Part shown: piece after piece, positions 9,643 to 18,815 of the stretch
Layout: each line of letters starts with the position of its first letter
How positions within the stretch are numbered: the stretch's first letter is position 1
Source of the DNA: Allosphingosinicella indica
GTDB taxonomy: Bacteria; Pseudomonadota; Alphaproteobacteria; Sphingomonadales; Sphingomonadaceae
NCBI RefSeq assembly: GCF_900177405.1
Contig: NZ_LT840185.1
Coordinates: 2,743,254 to 2,807,253, forward strand
Reading direction: 5' to 3'
DNA: 64,000 nt
Notes under the pieces: model-generated
The model's input: only the letters and a program-made list of their open reading frames with translations
The model's database searches: none
What the model was told of the DNA's origin: nothing
Translations under genes and position numbers: made by a program

Positions 9643-9963
9643 TCAGAGTTCGCCTTCGAGCCAACCCTGCAGCGCGCTCTTGGGCGCCGCACCGACCTTC
9701 GTTGCGGCCGGAGCGCCATCCTTGAACAGGATCATCGTCGGGATGCCGCGCACGCCATATTTGGCGGGGGCATCCGGATTCTCGTCGATGTTGAGCTTGG
9801 CGATGGTGACCTTGCCGTCGAGCTCGCTGCTGATCTCTTCCAGCGCCGGGGCGATCATGCGGCACGGACCGCACCATTCGGCCCAGAAATCTACCAGCAC
9901 CGGGCCGGAGGCGCCGAGCACATCCTGCTGGAACGAGTCGTCGGTTACGGTCTTGGTCGCCAT
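9643..9963 (-). CDS. trxA: Thioredoxin
   Basis: This 106-residue cytosolic disulfide reductant has the active site WCGPC at residues 30-34, the cis-proline loop GIPTMILF and the typical [13 protein letters not shown] core. An AGGAGA ribosome-binding site stands 8 bases before the ATG. It follows addA by 51 bases on the same strand, an arrangement known from other alphaproteobacteria (addB-addA-trxA), so co-transcription is likely. Confidence 0.97.
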   Translation of the reverse strand: MATKTVTDDSFQQDVLGASGPVLVDFWAEWCGPCRMIAPALEEISSELDGKVTIAKLNIDENPDAPAKYGVRGIPTMILFKDGAPAATKVGAAPKSALQGWLEGEL

Positions 9964-10014
9964 TGTCGCTATCTCCTGAACGTGCGACGGATGTAGGATC
10001 GCGCGTGCGCCGGC

Positions 10015-13000
10015 TCAACCACCCGCAGGCTGCAATTCGGGCCGATTGGCTGCGAGCATTCCCGGATCGAGATCGATGAGCGTCGGACCCGCGGTGTAAA
10101 GCAGCGCCGCCTCCACCGCACGGCCCGGAAATATGACGGCGAGCGCCGCCGCATAGGCGCCCATCTGTCGAATATGCTGATCGGGCACTTCGCTCAGCGT
10201 GTTGGGCGCCAGCCGCCCGGTCTTGAAATCGACGAAGCGGACGCGATCCTTCGTGACCAGCAGCCTATCGACCTTGCCTGCCACCACGATTCCCTCGCTG
10301 ATCACTGCCGCGATCGGCGCTTCCGCTAATGCATCCGGCGAAAAGATCTCCGCATGCGCCGGATCTGCGATGATCGCGCAGGCTTGATCGGTGAGCGTAC
10401 CGCGGAGCGTCGCGTCGGCAATCCCCCCGGCCCGCTCCAGCCAGCGATCCGCACGCGACGCACGCTCTTCCGCCGGTACGTCGGGCAACCGCTCGAACAA
10501 TTGATGCAGCAGGCGCCCCCGCTCGGCAGCGGCGCGCATCGCAGGCCCCGGCGGCGGGCTGGCGACATCGTCCTCGCCGATCGACGAGGGCGCGAGCGGC
10601 CGCGGCGGGCGCGCCTCCACCGGCGCGGACTTGCCGAGCCAATCGGGCAAAGAGGCGAGCGTACGCTCCACCGCAACTTGCCGGGCCACCTTCGTGAGAG
10701 GGGCTCCATAAGTACGGGCGCGGCCCCAATGACCGTCTTTCTCCCAATCTCCGCCCATGGCGGCGATCGTGGCGTCGAGCGCGGCATACCAGCTTGTTTG
10801 CGGGGGGACACCGCGATCGGCAGCGCCGAGCGCACCGCCGATCACCAGCCGCTCCTCCGCCCGCGTGAGCGCGACATAGAGCAGTCGCCAATGCTCCTCC
10901 GCATCCAGCTCGTCCTGCGCTTCGAGATGGGACTTGAGCGGCTCGGCGAGCTCGGCCTTGCGCGGGCGGAAGATCGGCACCGCGTCCTCGCCCTCCGCCA
11001 GCCTGAGACTCTCGAAACCGCCGCGCGACCGATCGGGGTCGACGCAGGCATCGGCGAGGATCACCACCGGCGCCTGTAATCCCTTAGCGCCGTGGACGGT
11101 CATTACCCGCACCGCATCCATCGGCTGCGAAGGATCGCGCACCACCTCGACCTCACCGCGCGCGAACCAGTCGAGAAAGCGCTGGAGCGACGGCGCGCCT
11201 CCCTTCTCGAACTCGATCGCGCTCGACAGCAATTCCTCGACCGGATCACGCGTTTCCGCGCCCAGTCGCGCGGCGAGCTTTCGGCGGCCAGCGATCGGCC
11301 CGGACAGAATTTCCTCGAAAAAAGCGTGCGGTGTCGCGAAATCGGCCATGTTGAGGATCGCGTGCAGCCCGGCGCGCGTATCGGCATCGCCGCAATCGCG
11401 CACCCGGTCCCACAGTGCTCCGTTTCGCTCCCGCGCAACCGCGTAGAGCTGGTCCTGCGACCAGCCGAACAGCGGCGAGACGAGAAGGCCGGCGAAGTTG
11501 AGATCATCGAGCGGCTGCACCGCGAAGCGCGCGGCGGCGAGCAGATCCCGCACCGCAAGCGGCGCCGACAGCAGCAGCCGGTCGACACCGGCGACGGGCA
11601 CGCCTTCGGCATGGAGCCGCGCGACGATCAGCGCCGCCAGCGTCCCGCGGCGGCGAACGAGGATCAATATGTCCTCGGGTCGCAGCGGCCGGCCCTTGGA
11701 AGCGACGTGGAACGGATCGTCGAGCCATGCACGGATCTGGCGCGCCAGGCGGGCAGCGTAGCGGCGGACAGTGTCGCTGACCCACCCCTCCTCACCGCTA
11801 TCCTCTTCCGCATCCGCCGCATCGCTGAACGGCTGCCACAGCGTCACTGAGCCCGGCCGCCCAGTATGGTGACTCTCGTGCGGGTTGGGCCGGCGGACGA
11901 GCCCGAATTTCTCGTGGCCCAGGTCCGCGATCAGCCGGTCGACCACGCCGAGCACCTCGGGCGCCGAGCGGAAGCTGCGGTCCATCGACAGATCGAGGAA
12001 AGCGGGCGGCAGGCGTTCCAAATCGGCATCCAGCGCCGCCTCGCGCAGCGCGCCCGCCCGATCCTCGAAATGCGCCCGTGCCCGCTCGAACTGGCGCGGA
12101 TCGGTGCCCTGGAAGCGGAAGATCGCCTGCTTGAAATCGCCGACGGTGAAGATCGTGCGGTGCCGCCCGCGCGCGCCCTCCCCGGCGAAAAACTCCTCGG
12201 TCAGCGCCTCGACGATCGCCCACTGGCTGCGATTGGTGTCCTGCGCCTCGTCGACGAGGATATGGTCGGTCGCCTGGTCGAGCTTGTAGCGCACCCAGTC
12301 GCCCATGCCAGGACGCGTCAGCAGATCCTCGGTCCAGCGGATGATATCGTCGAAGTCCGCAACCCCGGCCGCGCGCTTGGCACCGGCATAAGCCGCGGCG
12401 AACGCCTGGCCGGCGCGCAGCCCTGCCGCGAGCGCCGCGACCAGCGCGGCGACGCTGCGCATCGCGCGCAGACGCCGGCAGGCTTCGCCAAGCCGCCCCG
12501 CATGGTCCGCGTAATCGGGCGACACGCCGAGCAAGCCCTTCGCGGCCACGCGCATCTCGCCCGTCTTGGTGAGCACCAGCGCTGCCAGCGCCTCGATCGC
12601 CACCGCGCGCTCCGCAGGGCCGGAGCCACGCCACGCCGTGATCGCCTCGGCCGCCTTGATGCCGGTGGCCGTGCCCCAGGCCGCATTGGCCTCGGCAACC
12701 GCCGCGAGGCTCGCCATGTCAAAATCCGCATCGCCGCAGGCCGCCGCGATCGCCTCCTCGATGTCGCCCTCGGGCAAGTCGAAGGCAGCGCGCAGGCGCG
12801 CTTCGATCGTCTCGCGCGGCCCGAGAGCCGTCATCGCCGCCGCCTTGCGTCCGCAGGCGATCAGGAAGGCTTCCGCCCCCCCCTCGCCCAGCCGGCGGCT
12901 GAGCGCCTGGACGTCACGGATCAGCCCATCGTCGCCGTTCCGCTCGGCAGCCACGAGCAGCCCGGCCAGCGTTTCGCGCTCGAGAAGCTGCTGCTCGCGC

Positions 13001-13458
13001 CCTTCCAGCGGTCGGAATCCCGGCACCAGCCCCGCTTCGGCCGGAAACGAACCGAGCAGCGACTGCGCAAAGGCGTGGATCGTCTGGATGCGCAGCCCCC
13101 CGCCCGAGGCATCCAGCACCCTGGCGAACAATGTCCGCGCATTCTCCCGCGCCTCGGGGCCGGAGCTTTCGCCCAGCGCGAGCAACTCAAGACCGAGATC
13201 GACATCCTTGAGCCGCACCCAATGCGCGAGCCGGCGGTGGATGCGGTCGGCCATCTCCGCTGCTCCTGCCTTGGTGAAGGTGAGGCAGAGGATCGTCGCC
13301 GGATCGACGCCGGAAAGCAGGAGGCGCAGCACACGCGCCGTCAGCACATGCGTTTTGCCGGTGCCGGCCGATGCCGAGAGCGCTGCGTGATCAGCGGGAC
13401 TGGAGGCGCGGAGCTGATCGCCCTCCAGAGGCTTCAGCCGGTCGAGACGGTGGGCCAT
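10015..13458 (-). CDS. addA: Double-strand break repair helicase-nuclease AddA
   Basis: AddA is the UvrD-type helicase and nuclease subunit of AddAB, which resects broken DNA ends for RecA. The 1147-residue protein has Walker A SASAGTGKT (residues 28-36), CLTFTKAGAAEMADRI, the DEAQDT box near 404, the late helicase motif VMTVHGAKGLQ, and a C-terminal RecB-type nuclease with GKVDRLL and VDFKTGR near 1065-1078 followed by QMGAYAAAL. The ATG at 13458 follows AGGAT. Normally addB lies immediately upstream; here the adjoining gene is a divergent antiporter, so the partner subunit is not in the window on that side. Confidence 0.95.
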   Translation of the reverse strand: MAHRLDRLKPLEGDQLRASSPADHAALSASAGTGKTHVLTARVLRLLLSGVDPATILCLTFTKAGAAEMADRIHRRLAHWVRLKDVDLGLELLALGESSGPEARENARTLFARVLDASGGGLRIQTIHAFAQSLLGSFPAEAGLVPGFRPLEGREQQLLERETLAGLLVAAERNGDDGLIRDVQALSRRLGEGGAEAFLIACGRKAAAMTALGPRETIEARLRAAFDLPEGDIEEAIAAACGDADFDMASLAAVAEANAAWGTATGIKAAEAITAWRGSGPAERAVAIEALAALVLTKTGEMRVAAKGLLGVSPDYADHAGRLGEACRRLRAMRSVAALVAALAAGLRAGQAFAAAYAGAKRAAGVADFDDIIRWTEDLLTRPGMGDWVRYKLDQATDHILVDEAQDTNRSQWAIVEALTEEFFAGEGARGRHRTIFTVGDFKQAIFRFQGTDPRQFERARAHFEDRAGALREAALDADLERLPPAFLDLSMDRSFRSAPEVLGVVDRLIADLGHEKFGLVRRPNPHESHHTGRPGSVTLWQPFSDAADAEEDSGEEGWVSDTVRRYAARLARQIRAWLDDPFHVASKGRPLRPEDILILVRRRGTLAALIVARLHAEGVPVAGVDRLLLSAPLAVRDLLAAARFAVQPLDDLNFAGLLVSPLFGWSQDQLYAVARERNGALWDRVRDCGDADTRAGLHAILNMADFATPHAFFEEILSGPIAGRRKLAARLGAETRDPVEELLSSAIEFEKGGAPSLQRFLDWFARGEVEVVRDPSQPMDAVRVMTVHGAKGLQAPVVILADACVDPDRSRGGFESLRLAEGEDAVPIFRPRKAELAEPLKSHLEAQDELDAEEHWRLLYVALTRAEERLVIGGALGAADRGVPPQTSWYAALDATIAAMGGDWEKDGHWGRARTYGAPLTKVARQVAVERTLASLPDWLGKSAPVEARPPRPLAPSSIGEDDVASPPPGPAMRAAAERGRLLHQLFERLPDVPAEERASRADRWLERAGGIADATLRGTLTDQACAIIADPAHAEIFSPDALAEAPIAAVISEGIVVAGKVDRLLVTKDRVRFVDFKTGRLAPNTLSEVPDQHIRQMGAYAAALAVIFPGRAVEAALLYTAGPTLIDLDPGMLAANRPELQPAGG

Positions 13459-13532
13459 GCAAAATCCTGTAATGCCCGCCCGCTATAAGGAGCGCAGCGC
13501 CGGGCGTCACGGCGCGTGCCATAGGATATTTC

Positions 13533-15257
13533 GTGCAACATGCCGTTGCCGGGTTGCAACAGTCTGTCATGGCCGCAAATATGCAAGCAATGCCGCATCA
13601 CACGCCCCTCATAACCACGATCGTCGCTGCGCTCGTCGTGGCGTTCTTTCTGGGAGCGTTTGCGCAGAAGCTGCGGGTTTCACCCATCGCGGGCTATCTT
13701 GCCGCGGGCATCGTCGTCGGCCCGTTCACGCCGGGCTTCGTTGCCGACAGCGCGATCGCCAACGAGCTGGCCGAGATCGGCGTCATCCTCTTGATGTTCG
13801 GCGTCGGGCTGCACTTCTCGGTGCGCGATCTGATGTCGGTCAAGAATATCGCGGTCCCCGGCGCGATCGCACAGATCGCCACTGCGACGGCGATGGGCAT
13901 GGGGCTTGGTTGGCTGATGGGCTGGAGCACCGCCGCCTCGCTGGTCTTCGGCCTCGCGCTGTCGGTCGCCAGCACGGTTGTGCTGCTGCGCGCGCTTCAG
14001 GCCCGCAATCTCGTACAGACCGAGCGCGGGCGGATCGCCGTCGGCTGGCTGATCGTCGAGGATATCGCGATGGTGCTGGCACTGGTGCTGCTGCCGGCCG
14101 TCGCCGGCGCGCTCGAAGGTCAGAGCGGACAAAGCACCGCGACGATCTTTACTGCGCTCGCGATCACGCTCGCCAAGGTCGTCGGCTTCATCGCGCTGAT
14201 GTTGATCGTCGGGATGCGGCTCATCCCCAAGGCGCTACACTGGGTGGTGCATACGGGCTCGCGTGAGCTGTTCCGGCTCGCGGTGCTCGCCATCGCGCTC
14301 GGCGTCGCTGGCGGCGCGGCCTATTTCTTCGATGTCTCCTTCGCGCTCGGCGCCTTCTTCGCCGGCATGATCCTCGGCGAAACCAAACTTTCGAAGCGCG
14401 CGGCGGAAGAAACATTGCCGCTGCGCGACGCGTTCGCGGTGCTATTCTTCGTGTCGGTCGGGATGTTGTTCAACCCGGCGATCGTGACGGAGCAGCCGCT
14501 GCCGCTGATTGCGACGGTGATGATCATCGTGCTCGGCAAGTCGATCGCCGCCTACGGCATCGTTCGCGCCTTCGGTTATCCCAACGAGACGGCGCTCACC
14601 GTCTCCGCCAGCCTGGCGCAGATCGGGGAATTCTCCTTCATCCTGATCGGCCTTGGCTACGGCCTCGGCTTCCTCCCCGCCGAGGCGCGCGATCTCGTCC
14701 TTGCAGGCGCGATCTTTTCGATCTTCTTCAACCCGTTCATCTTCAGCTTGATCCTGCGCAACCGCAGTGAGCCCGTCCCCGATGCCGCAGCGCCCAAGGT
14801 GGGCCGCGATCGCGTGCCGGAGGGGACCAGCGGCCACGTCATACTCATCGGCTATGGCCGCGTCGGCCGGCTAATCGCGGCGGGGCTTCGCAAGACCAAC
14901 CGCGAATTCGTCGTCATCGAGGACCAGACCGACGTCGCGCGCAAGGCCGACGAAGATGGCTCGACGGTGATCATGGGCAACGCCACAGACGCCAAGACGC
15001 TCGACCGGGCCGGGATCGACACGGCGAGCAAGTTGCTCATTGCAATCCCGGAAGGGTTCGAAGGCGGCGCGATATCACAGAAGGCCCGCATGGCCCGGCC
15101 CGACCTGGCCATCATTGCGCGCGCACACTCCGACGCGGAGGTGGAGCACCTCACCCGCCTCGGCGCGCAGCAGGTGGTGATGGGCGAGCGCGAGATCGCC
15201 GCGAAGATGCTCAACCTGTCGGCGCCGCTTCGCGGCCAGCAACCCGCCCCTGCCTAG
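13533..15257 (+). CDS. KefB/YbaL-type monovalent cation:proton antiporter
   Basis: This is a CPA2-family inner-membrane exchanger of 574 residues. It has about 12 membrane helices (GYLAAGIVVGPFTPGF, VASTVVLLRAL, FFVSVGMLFNP) followed by a cytosolic TrkA-N Rossmann domain from about residue 433 (VILIGYGRVGRLIAAGL) that binds NAD(H) or a similar ligand. It probably exports K+ or Na+ in exchange for protons. GTG at 13533 has AGGAT at suitable spacing; family N-termini would also fit ATG at 13569 or 13590 (MPHHTPLI). It is divergent from addA, and its stop interlocks with that of the convergent crcB in CTAG. Confidence 0.88.
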   Translation: MQHAVAGLQQSVMAANMQAMPHHTPLITTIVAALVVAFFLGAFAQKLRVSPIAGYLAAGIVVGPFTPGFVADSAIANELAEIGVILLMFGVGLHFSVRDLMSVKNIAVPGAIAQIATATAMGMGLGWLMGWSTAASLVFGLALSVASTVVLLRALQARNLVQTERGRIAVGWLIVEDIAMVLALVLLPAVAGALEGQSGQSTATIFTALAITLAKVVGFIALMLIVGMRLIPKALHWVVHTGSRELFRLAVLAIALGVAGGAAYFFDVSFALGAFFAGMILGETKLSKRAAEETLPLRDAFAVLFFVSVGMLFNPAIVTEQPLPLIATVMIIVLGKSIAAYGIVRAFGYPNETALTVSASLAQIGEFSFILIGLGYGLGFLPAEARDLVLAGAIFSIFFNPFIFSLILRNRSEPVPDAAAPKVGRDRVPEGTSGHVILIGYGRVGRLIAAGLRKTNREFVVIEDQTDVARKADEDGSTVIMGNATDAKTLDRAGIDTASKLLIAIPEGFEGGAISQKARMARPDLAIIARAHSDAEVEHLTRLGAQQVVMGEREIAAKMLNLSAPLRGQQPAPA

Positions 15258-15625
15258 GGCGTGCTGGTGATCCAGAGGCCGAGCGCGAGCCCCGCGAGCG
15301 ACACCGCCACCGACGCCGCGACATAAAGCGTGGCGGCGGCCGTATCGCCCCGCTGCCACAGCAACACCGCATCCAGGCTGAACGCGGAAAATGTGGTGAA
15401 CCCGCCGAGAAAGCCCGTCGCCAGCAGCAATCGGATCGGCTCGTCCTCGATGCCGCGGCCGACGAACCAGCCTGCGAGCAGGCCGAGCGCGACGCTGCCG
15501 ATCACATTTACGGCGAAGGTGCCGACCGGCCAGGCGGGGCCGAACAATGCGATGGCGCCGCGCCCCACGATGTAACGCAACACCGCGCCCAGTCCGCCGC
15601 CGAAAAAGACGAGCAGGTAAGGCAT
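15254..15625 (-). CDS. crcB: Fluoride efflux protein CrcB (Fluc)
   Basis: This is a small dual-topology fluoride channel of 123 residues with four membrane helices. The hallmarks are GGGLGAVLRY near the N-terminus, the TFAVNVIGS segment and the GGFTTFSAFS signature at residues 74-83 that lines the fluoride pore. The ATG overlaps the stop of the preceding DUF486 gene by one base (TAATG), so the two are translationally coupled. No fluoride riboswitch space exists upstream of the pair. Confidence 0.94.
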   Translation of the reverse strand: MPYLLVFFGGGLGAVLRYIVGRGAIALFGPAWPVGTFAVNVIGSVALGLLAGWFVGRGIEDEPIRLLLATGFLGGFTTFSAFSLDAVLLWQRGDTAAATLYVAASVAVSLAGLALGLWITSTP

Positions 15626-15960
15626 TACTTCCCCACGAACAGGAACGCGACCGCGGCCATGATGCACGCAAATGCCGCGAAGTGCCGCCAGTGTAGCGGC
15701 TCGCCCAGATAAAGCACCATGAACCCGCCGAAGACGATCAGCGCGATCGCTTCCTGCGTGATCTTGAGCTGGCCAGGCGTCCAGCCGTTCAGATAGCCGA
15801 TCCGATTGGCCGGCACCGCAAGACAATATTCCACAAAGGCGATTGTCCAGCTTATCAGGATGACGAGCAGGATCGGCTTCGCGTTGCCGCCCTTCAAATG
15901 CCAATACCAGGCGATCGTCATGAAGACGTTGGAGCCGATCAGCAGCAGGACGGTCGGCAA
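15625..15960 (-). CDS. DMT-like small membrane protein (DUF486)
   Basis: This is a 111-residue protein with four hydrophobic helices resembling one half of a drug/metabolite transporter. MTIAWYWHLKG, the WTIAFVEYCLAVPANRIG stretch and QEAIALIVFGGFMVLYLGE are characteristic of DUF486. The substrate is unknown. It is coupled to crcB by a one-base stop/start overlap and lies 22 bases after the receiver gene on the same strand. Confidence 0.8.
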   Translation of the reverse strand: MPTVLLLIGSNVFMTIAWYWHLKGGNAKPILLVILISWTIAFVEYCLAVPANRIGYLNGWTPGQLKITQEAIALIVFGGFMVLYLGEPLHWRHFAAFACIMAAVAFLFVGK

Positions 15961-15982
15961 AGGCCCCTCCCCTTAGCGCCGA

Positions 15983-16342
15983 TCAGCCGGCGATCGCGGC
16001 CTCGATCGCGGGCTGGATGGCATCGATCGTATAGGGTTTCGCCAACACCGGCACCGCCGCATGTTCGGCAGGCGGCGGATCGACATGGCCGCCCGTCGCG
16101 AGCACGAACGGCACGCCCGTCTCTGCGAGTTTGTCGGCGACCGGCCACACCTTCTCGCCCCCGCGGAGCTGGACGTCGACGATGGCGACATCGAACCCGC
16201 CCTGAGCGACGCGATCCAGCGCCTCCTCGACACTATCGACAGTGCCGACGATACGGTGGCCGAGCGAATCGAGGAAATCCTCGAGCATCATGGCAATCAG
16301 CGGCTCGTCTTCGACGATGAGGATGGAACGCGGTTCATACAT
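15983..16342 (-). CDS. Stand-alone response regulator receiver
   Basis: This is a single-domain receiver of 119 residues without an output domain. The acidic pair is in LIVEDEP, the phosphoacceptor Asp in AIVDVQL (about residue 56), the switch Thr in LATGG and the Lys in LAKPYT (about 102). It begins 39 bases after the end of cckA on the same strand and is probably co-transcribed with it. It could serve as a phosphate sink or an alternative partner in the CckA phosphorelay; this is inference. It is not obviously DivK. Confidence 0.82.
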   Translation of the reverse strand: MYEPRSILIVEDEPLIAMMLEDFLDSLGHRIVGTVDSVEEALDRVAQGGFDVAIVDVQLRGGEKVWPVADKLAETGVPFVLATGGHVDPPPAEHAAVPVLAKPYTIDAIQPAIEAAIAG

Positions 16343-16381
16343 TTCGCGCGCTTACGTTCATCCCGCCGGAATCGAAAGATT

Positions 16382-18769
16382 TTATTTTTGCGCGAGCGCA
16401 TCGCGCGCGGCTTCGGCCAGGCGCTGGATGGAGAAAGGCTTGGAGAGGAAGGCGACACGCTCCAGATCGATCGACTTGCGTAGCTGCTCCTCGGCATAGC
16501 CGGAGATGAAGAGGATCGGCAGATCGGGATGCGATTTGCGCGCCTCACGGACCGTGGTCGGCCCATCCATCGTCGGCATCACGACGTCGGAAATCATGAG
16601 ATCGATCTGGTCTCCGCGCGCGAGGATCTCCAGCGCAGCCTCTCCATTCTCGGCCGTGAACACCGTATAGCCGTGCCGCGTCAGCGCCCGCTCCGCGACC
16701 GCGCGGACCATCGCCTCGTCCTCGACCAGGAGGACGGTGCCGGTGCCCCACAATTCGCCCGCGCTTTCGGCACGTTTCACACGCGTCGGCGCCGGCTCGG
16801 CGCGGTTGACGGGGAGGTAGATGGTGAAGCTGGTCCCTACATCCTCCTCCGAATCGGCGAAGATGAAGCCACCCGATTGCTTGACGATGCCGTAGACGGT
16901 CGAGAGGCCGAGCCCGGTGCCCTTGCCGACTTCCTTGGTCGTGAAGAAGGGCTCGAAGATCTTGGGCAGCACGTTCGCCGGAATGCCGGTGCCGGTGTCG
17001 ATCACCTTCAGCGCGGTATAGTCGCCGATCGGCAGGAACTCGTAGCCGAGCTTGCGCACCTCGTCCGACGGCATCGCATAGGTCTGGATGGTGAGCGTCC
17101 CGCCGCCCGGCATCGCGTCGCGCGCGTTGACGGCAAGGTTGACGACGACCTGCTCAAGCTGCCCGGGGTCAGCGCGAACCGATCCCAGGTTTCGACCGTG
17201 CTTCACCTGCAGCTGCACCGTCTCGCCCATCAGCCGCTTGAGCAGCGTCGAGACCTCGGAAATCACGTCCGGAAGCTGCAGCACCTGCGGGCGCAGCGTC
17301 TGCTGGCGGGAGAACGCGAGGAGCTGGCGCGTGAGCCCAGCGGCGCGGTTGGAGTTGGATCGGACCTGCTGAATGTCGTCATAATCGCTGTCGCCCGGCG
17401 TGTGGCGCATCAGCATGAGATCGCAGTGGCCGATGATCGCGGTCAGGATGTTGTTGAAATCATGCGCGACACCCCCGGCGAGCTGGCCGACCGCCTGCAT
17501 CTTTGTCGCCTGCGCAACTTGGTGCTTGAGCTTGTCCTCCTCGCTCGAATCCTTCAGCGCCAGAATCACTGCCGCCTCACCGAGCCCCCGGACCCCGGCG
17601 ATGGTGACCGGCACCGACTCCTCCGGACGCGCACGGAGCCGGAGCGATATGCTGCTTGAGGTTGCCGGTCCCCGCGCCAGACGGCGCACCGAATCCGAAA
17701 GCGCTGCCTTGTCGATATCGACGACGAGATCGCCGGGATAGGCGGGAAGCTCGTCGCGGGCGAGCCCCGCGGCGCGGCGGAACGCCTTGTTCATATAGAC
17801 GAAGCGGCCATCCACATTGGCGAGCGCGAGACCCAGCGGCAGGAAATCGACCAGCGCGTTGACGCTGGCGCTCTCTTCCTTGCCGAGCCGCCCGAAACCG
17901 CCCGAGGGATCGTCGAGCATCACGAAGAAGCTCGGCGTCTCGACCGCATCGGTGAGCGGGATCTGGATGAGATGAAGAGGCGGCGCGGCACGCCCTTCCG
18001 ATACGAAGCGCAGCCCGCCATCCTCGCCGCCGAACAGCATCTCGACCAGCGACTTGCCCGCAGCGTCGCCATCGACCTGCCCCGTCGCGCGCGCCGCAAA
18101 CGCGGCGTTGGCGCCGATCACCCGCCCCTCGCCATCGACCAGCGCGGCCATCAGCCCGGCTTCGCCCAGCCGCCTTCCGCCTTCTCCGGTCACCAGCCGC
18201 CCTGCATCGCGGACGAGGTCGATGTCGTCGGCACGCGTGAAGCGCCAGAGTAGGTAGGAGCCGCCGAGACCGACGGGTTCGACGGTTACGTCCAAAGTCA
18301 CGTCGCCGAAACGCAAACCGGGCAGTGTCGCCGATCCGTCGCGACGGGCGATGCCGGGCGCGTGGCTCATCAGCGCTTCGCCCGCACCCTCCGCGCTGAT
18401 CGTCTGCGGCGCGGTATCGCCGCCGAACCAGCCGACGTAGCAATGGTTGGCGGCGATCATATCGCCCGCCGCGCCGGTAATGGCCACGCCCGCGCTGGAG
18501 GCATCGAGCGCCGCGCGCAGCAATGCGACGTCGATCCCGTCCGCCGCGTCCGCCTCGAAGATCAACGGGGCTGCGGAGCCCCGCGCAATGAGGATCGCGC
18601 CCGCGCCGACCAGACCCGCGAGGAACACGCATGCGATAAGCGGATCGCCGAGCACCCAGAAGACGAGCGCCGCCGACGCCACCGCGACAGCCAACGCGGC
18701 CGCGCCGGGCCAGCCACCCAGCCGGCCCCTCTGCCGCGGAGTCACGGAATCGAATGCTGCCGTCGCCAT
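16382..18769 (-). CDS. cckA: Cell-cycle hybrid histidine kinase CckA
   Basis: CckA controls CtrA through the phosphotransferase ChpT. The 795-residue protein has two membrane helices near the N-terminus (about 22-68), PAS-like regions (about 85-400), a dimerisation/phosphoacceptor domain with GGVAHDFNNILTAIIGHCDL near residue 430, the HATPase boxes NLAVNARDAMPGGG, DTGTGIP and GKGTGLGLSTVYGIV, and a C-terminal receiver with the Asp in SDVVMPTMDG near 727 and the Lys in LSKPF. The HDFNN box and the SRQQTLRP segment are typical of CckA. The ATG at 18769 (MATAAFDSV) is preferred to a GTG eight codons upstream. The M13 peptidase gene lies just upstream. Confidence 0.9.
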   Translation of the reverse strand: MATAAFDSVTPRQRGRLGGWPGAAALAVAVASAALVFWVLGDPLIACVFLAGLVGAGAILIARGSAAPLIFEADAADGIDVALLRAALDASSAGVAITGAAGDMIAANHCYVGWFGGDTAPQTISAEGAGEALMSHAPGIARRDGSATLPGLRFGDVTLDVTVEPVGLGGSYLLWRFTRADDIDLVRDAGRLVTGEGGRRLGEAGLMAALVDGEGRVIGANAAFAARATGQVDGDAAGKSLVEMLFGGEDGGLRFVSEGRAAPPLHLIQIPLTDAVETPSFFVMLDDPSGGFGRLGKEESASVNALVDFLPLGLALANVDGRFVYMNKAFRRAAGLARDELPAYPGDLVVDIDKAALSDSVRRLARGPATSSSISLRLRARPEESVPVTIAGVRGLGEAAVILALKDSSEEDKLKHQVAQATKMQAVGQLAGGVAHDFNNILTAIIGHCDLMLMRHTPGDSDYDDIQQVRSNSNRAAGLTRQLLAFSRQQTLRPQVLQLPDVISEVSTLLKRLMGETVQLQVKHGRNLGSVRADPGQLEQVVVNLAVNARDAMPGGGTLTIQTYAMPSDEVRKLGYEFLPIGDYTALKVIDTGTGIPANVLPKIFEPFFTTKEVGKGTGLGLSTVYGIVKQSGGFIFADSEEDVGTSFTIYLPVNRAEPAPTRVKRAESAGELWGTGTVLLVEDEAMVRAVAERALTRHGYTVFTAENGEAALEILARGDQIDLMISDVVMPTMDGPTTVREARKSHPDLPILFISGYAEEQLRKSIDLERVAFLSKPFSIQRLAEAARDALAQK

Positions 18770-18815
18770 CACCCCACTGTGCGCGCGCTGCACAGCGGGT
18801 CAAGCGCGGCTTGGG

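Noticed and set aside
6738..9725. Very long open frame on the plus strand opposite secA
   Set aside because: It lies antisense to an unmistakable SecA. Long antisense frames are expected in GC-rich coding DNA; the translation is rich in Arg/Asp/His/Val and matches no family. The same applies opposite the transglycosylase, guaB, aspS, chvG, the M13 gene and the second EAL gene.
15961..15982. Possible fluoride riboswitch controlling crcB
   Set aside because: Only 22 bases separate the DUF486-crcB pair from the preceding gene, which is too short for the aptamer, and no such fold was seen inside the upstream coding sequence.
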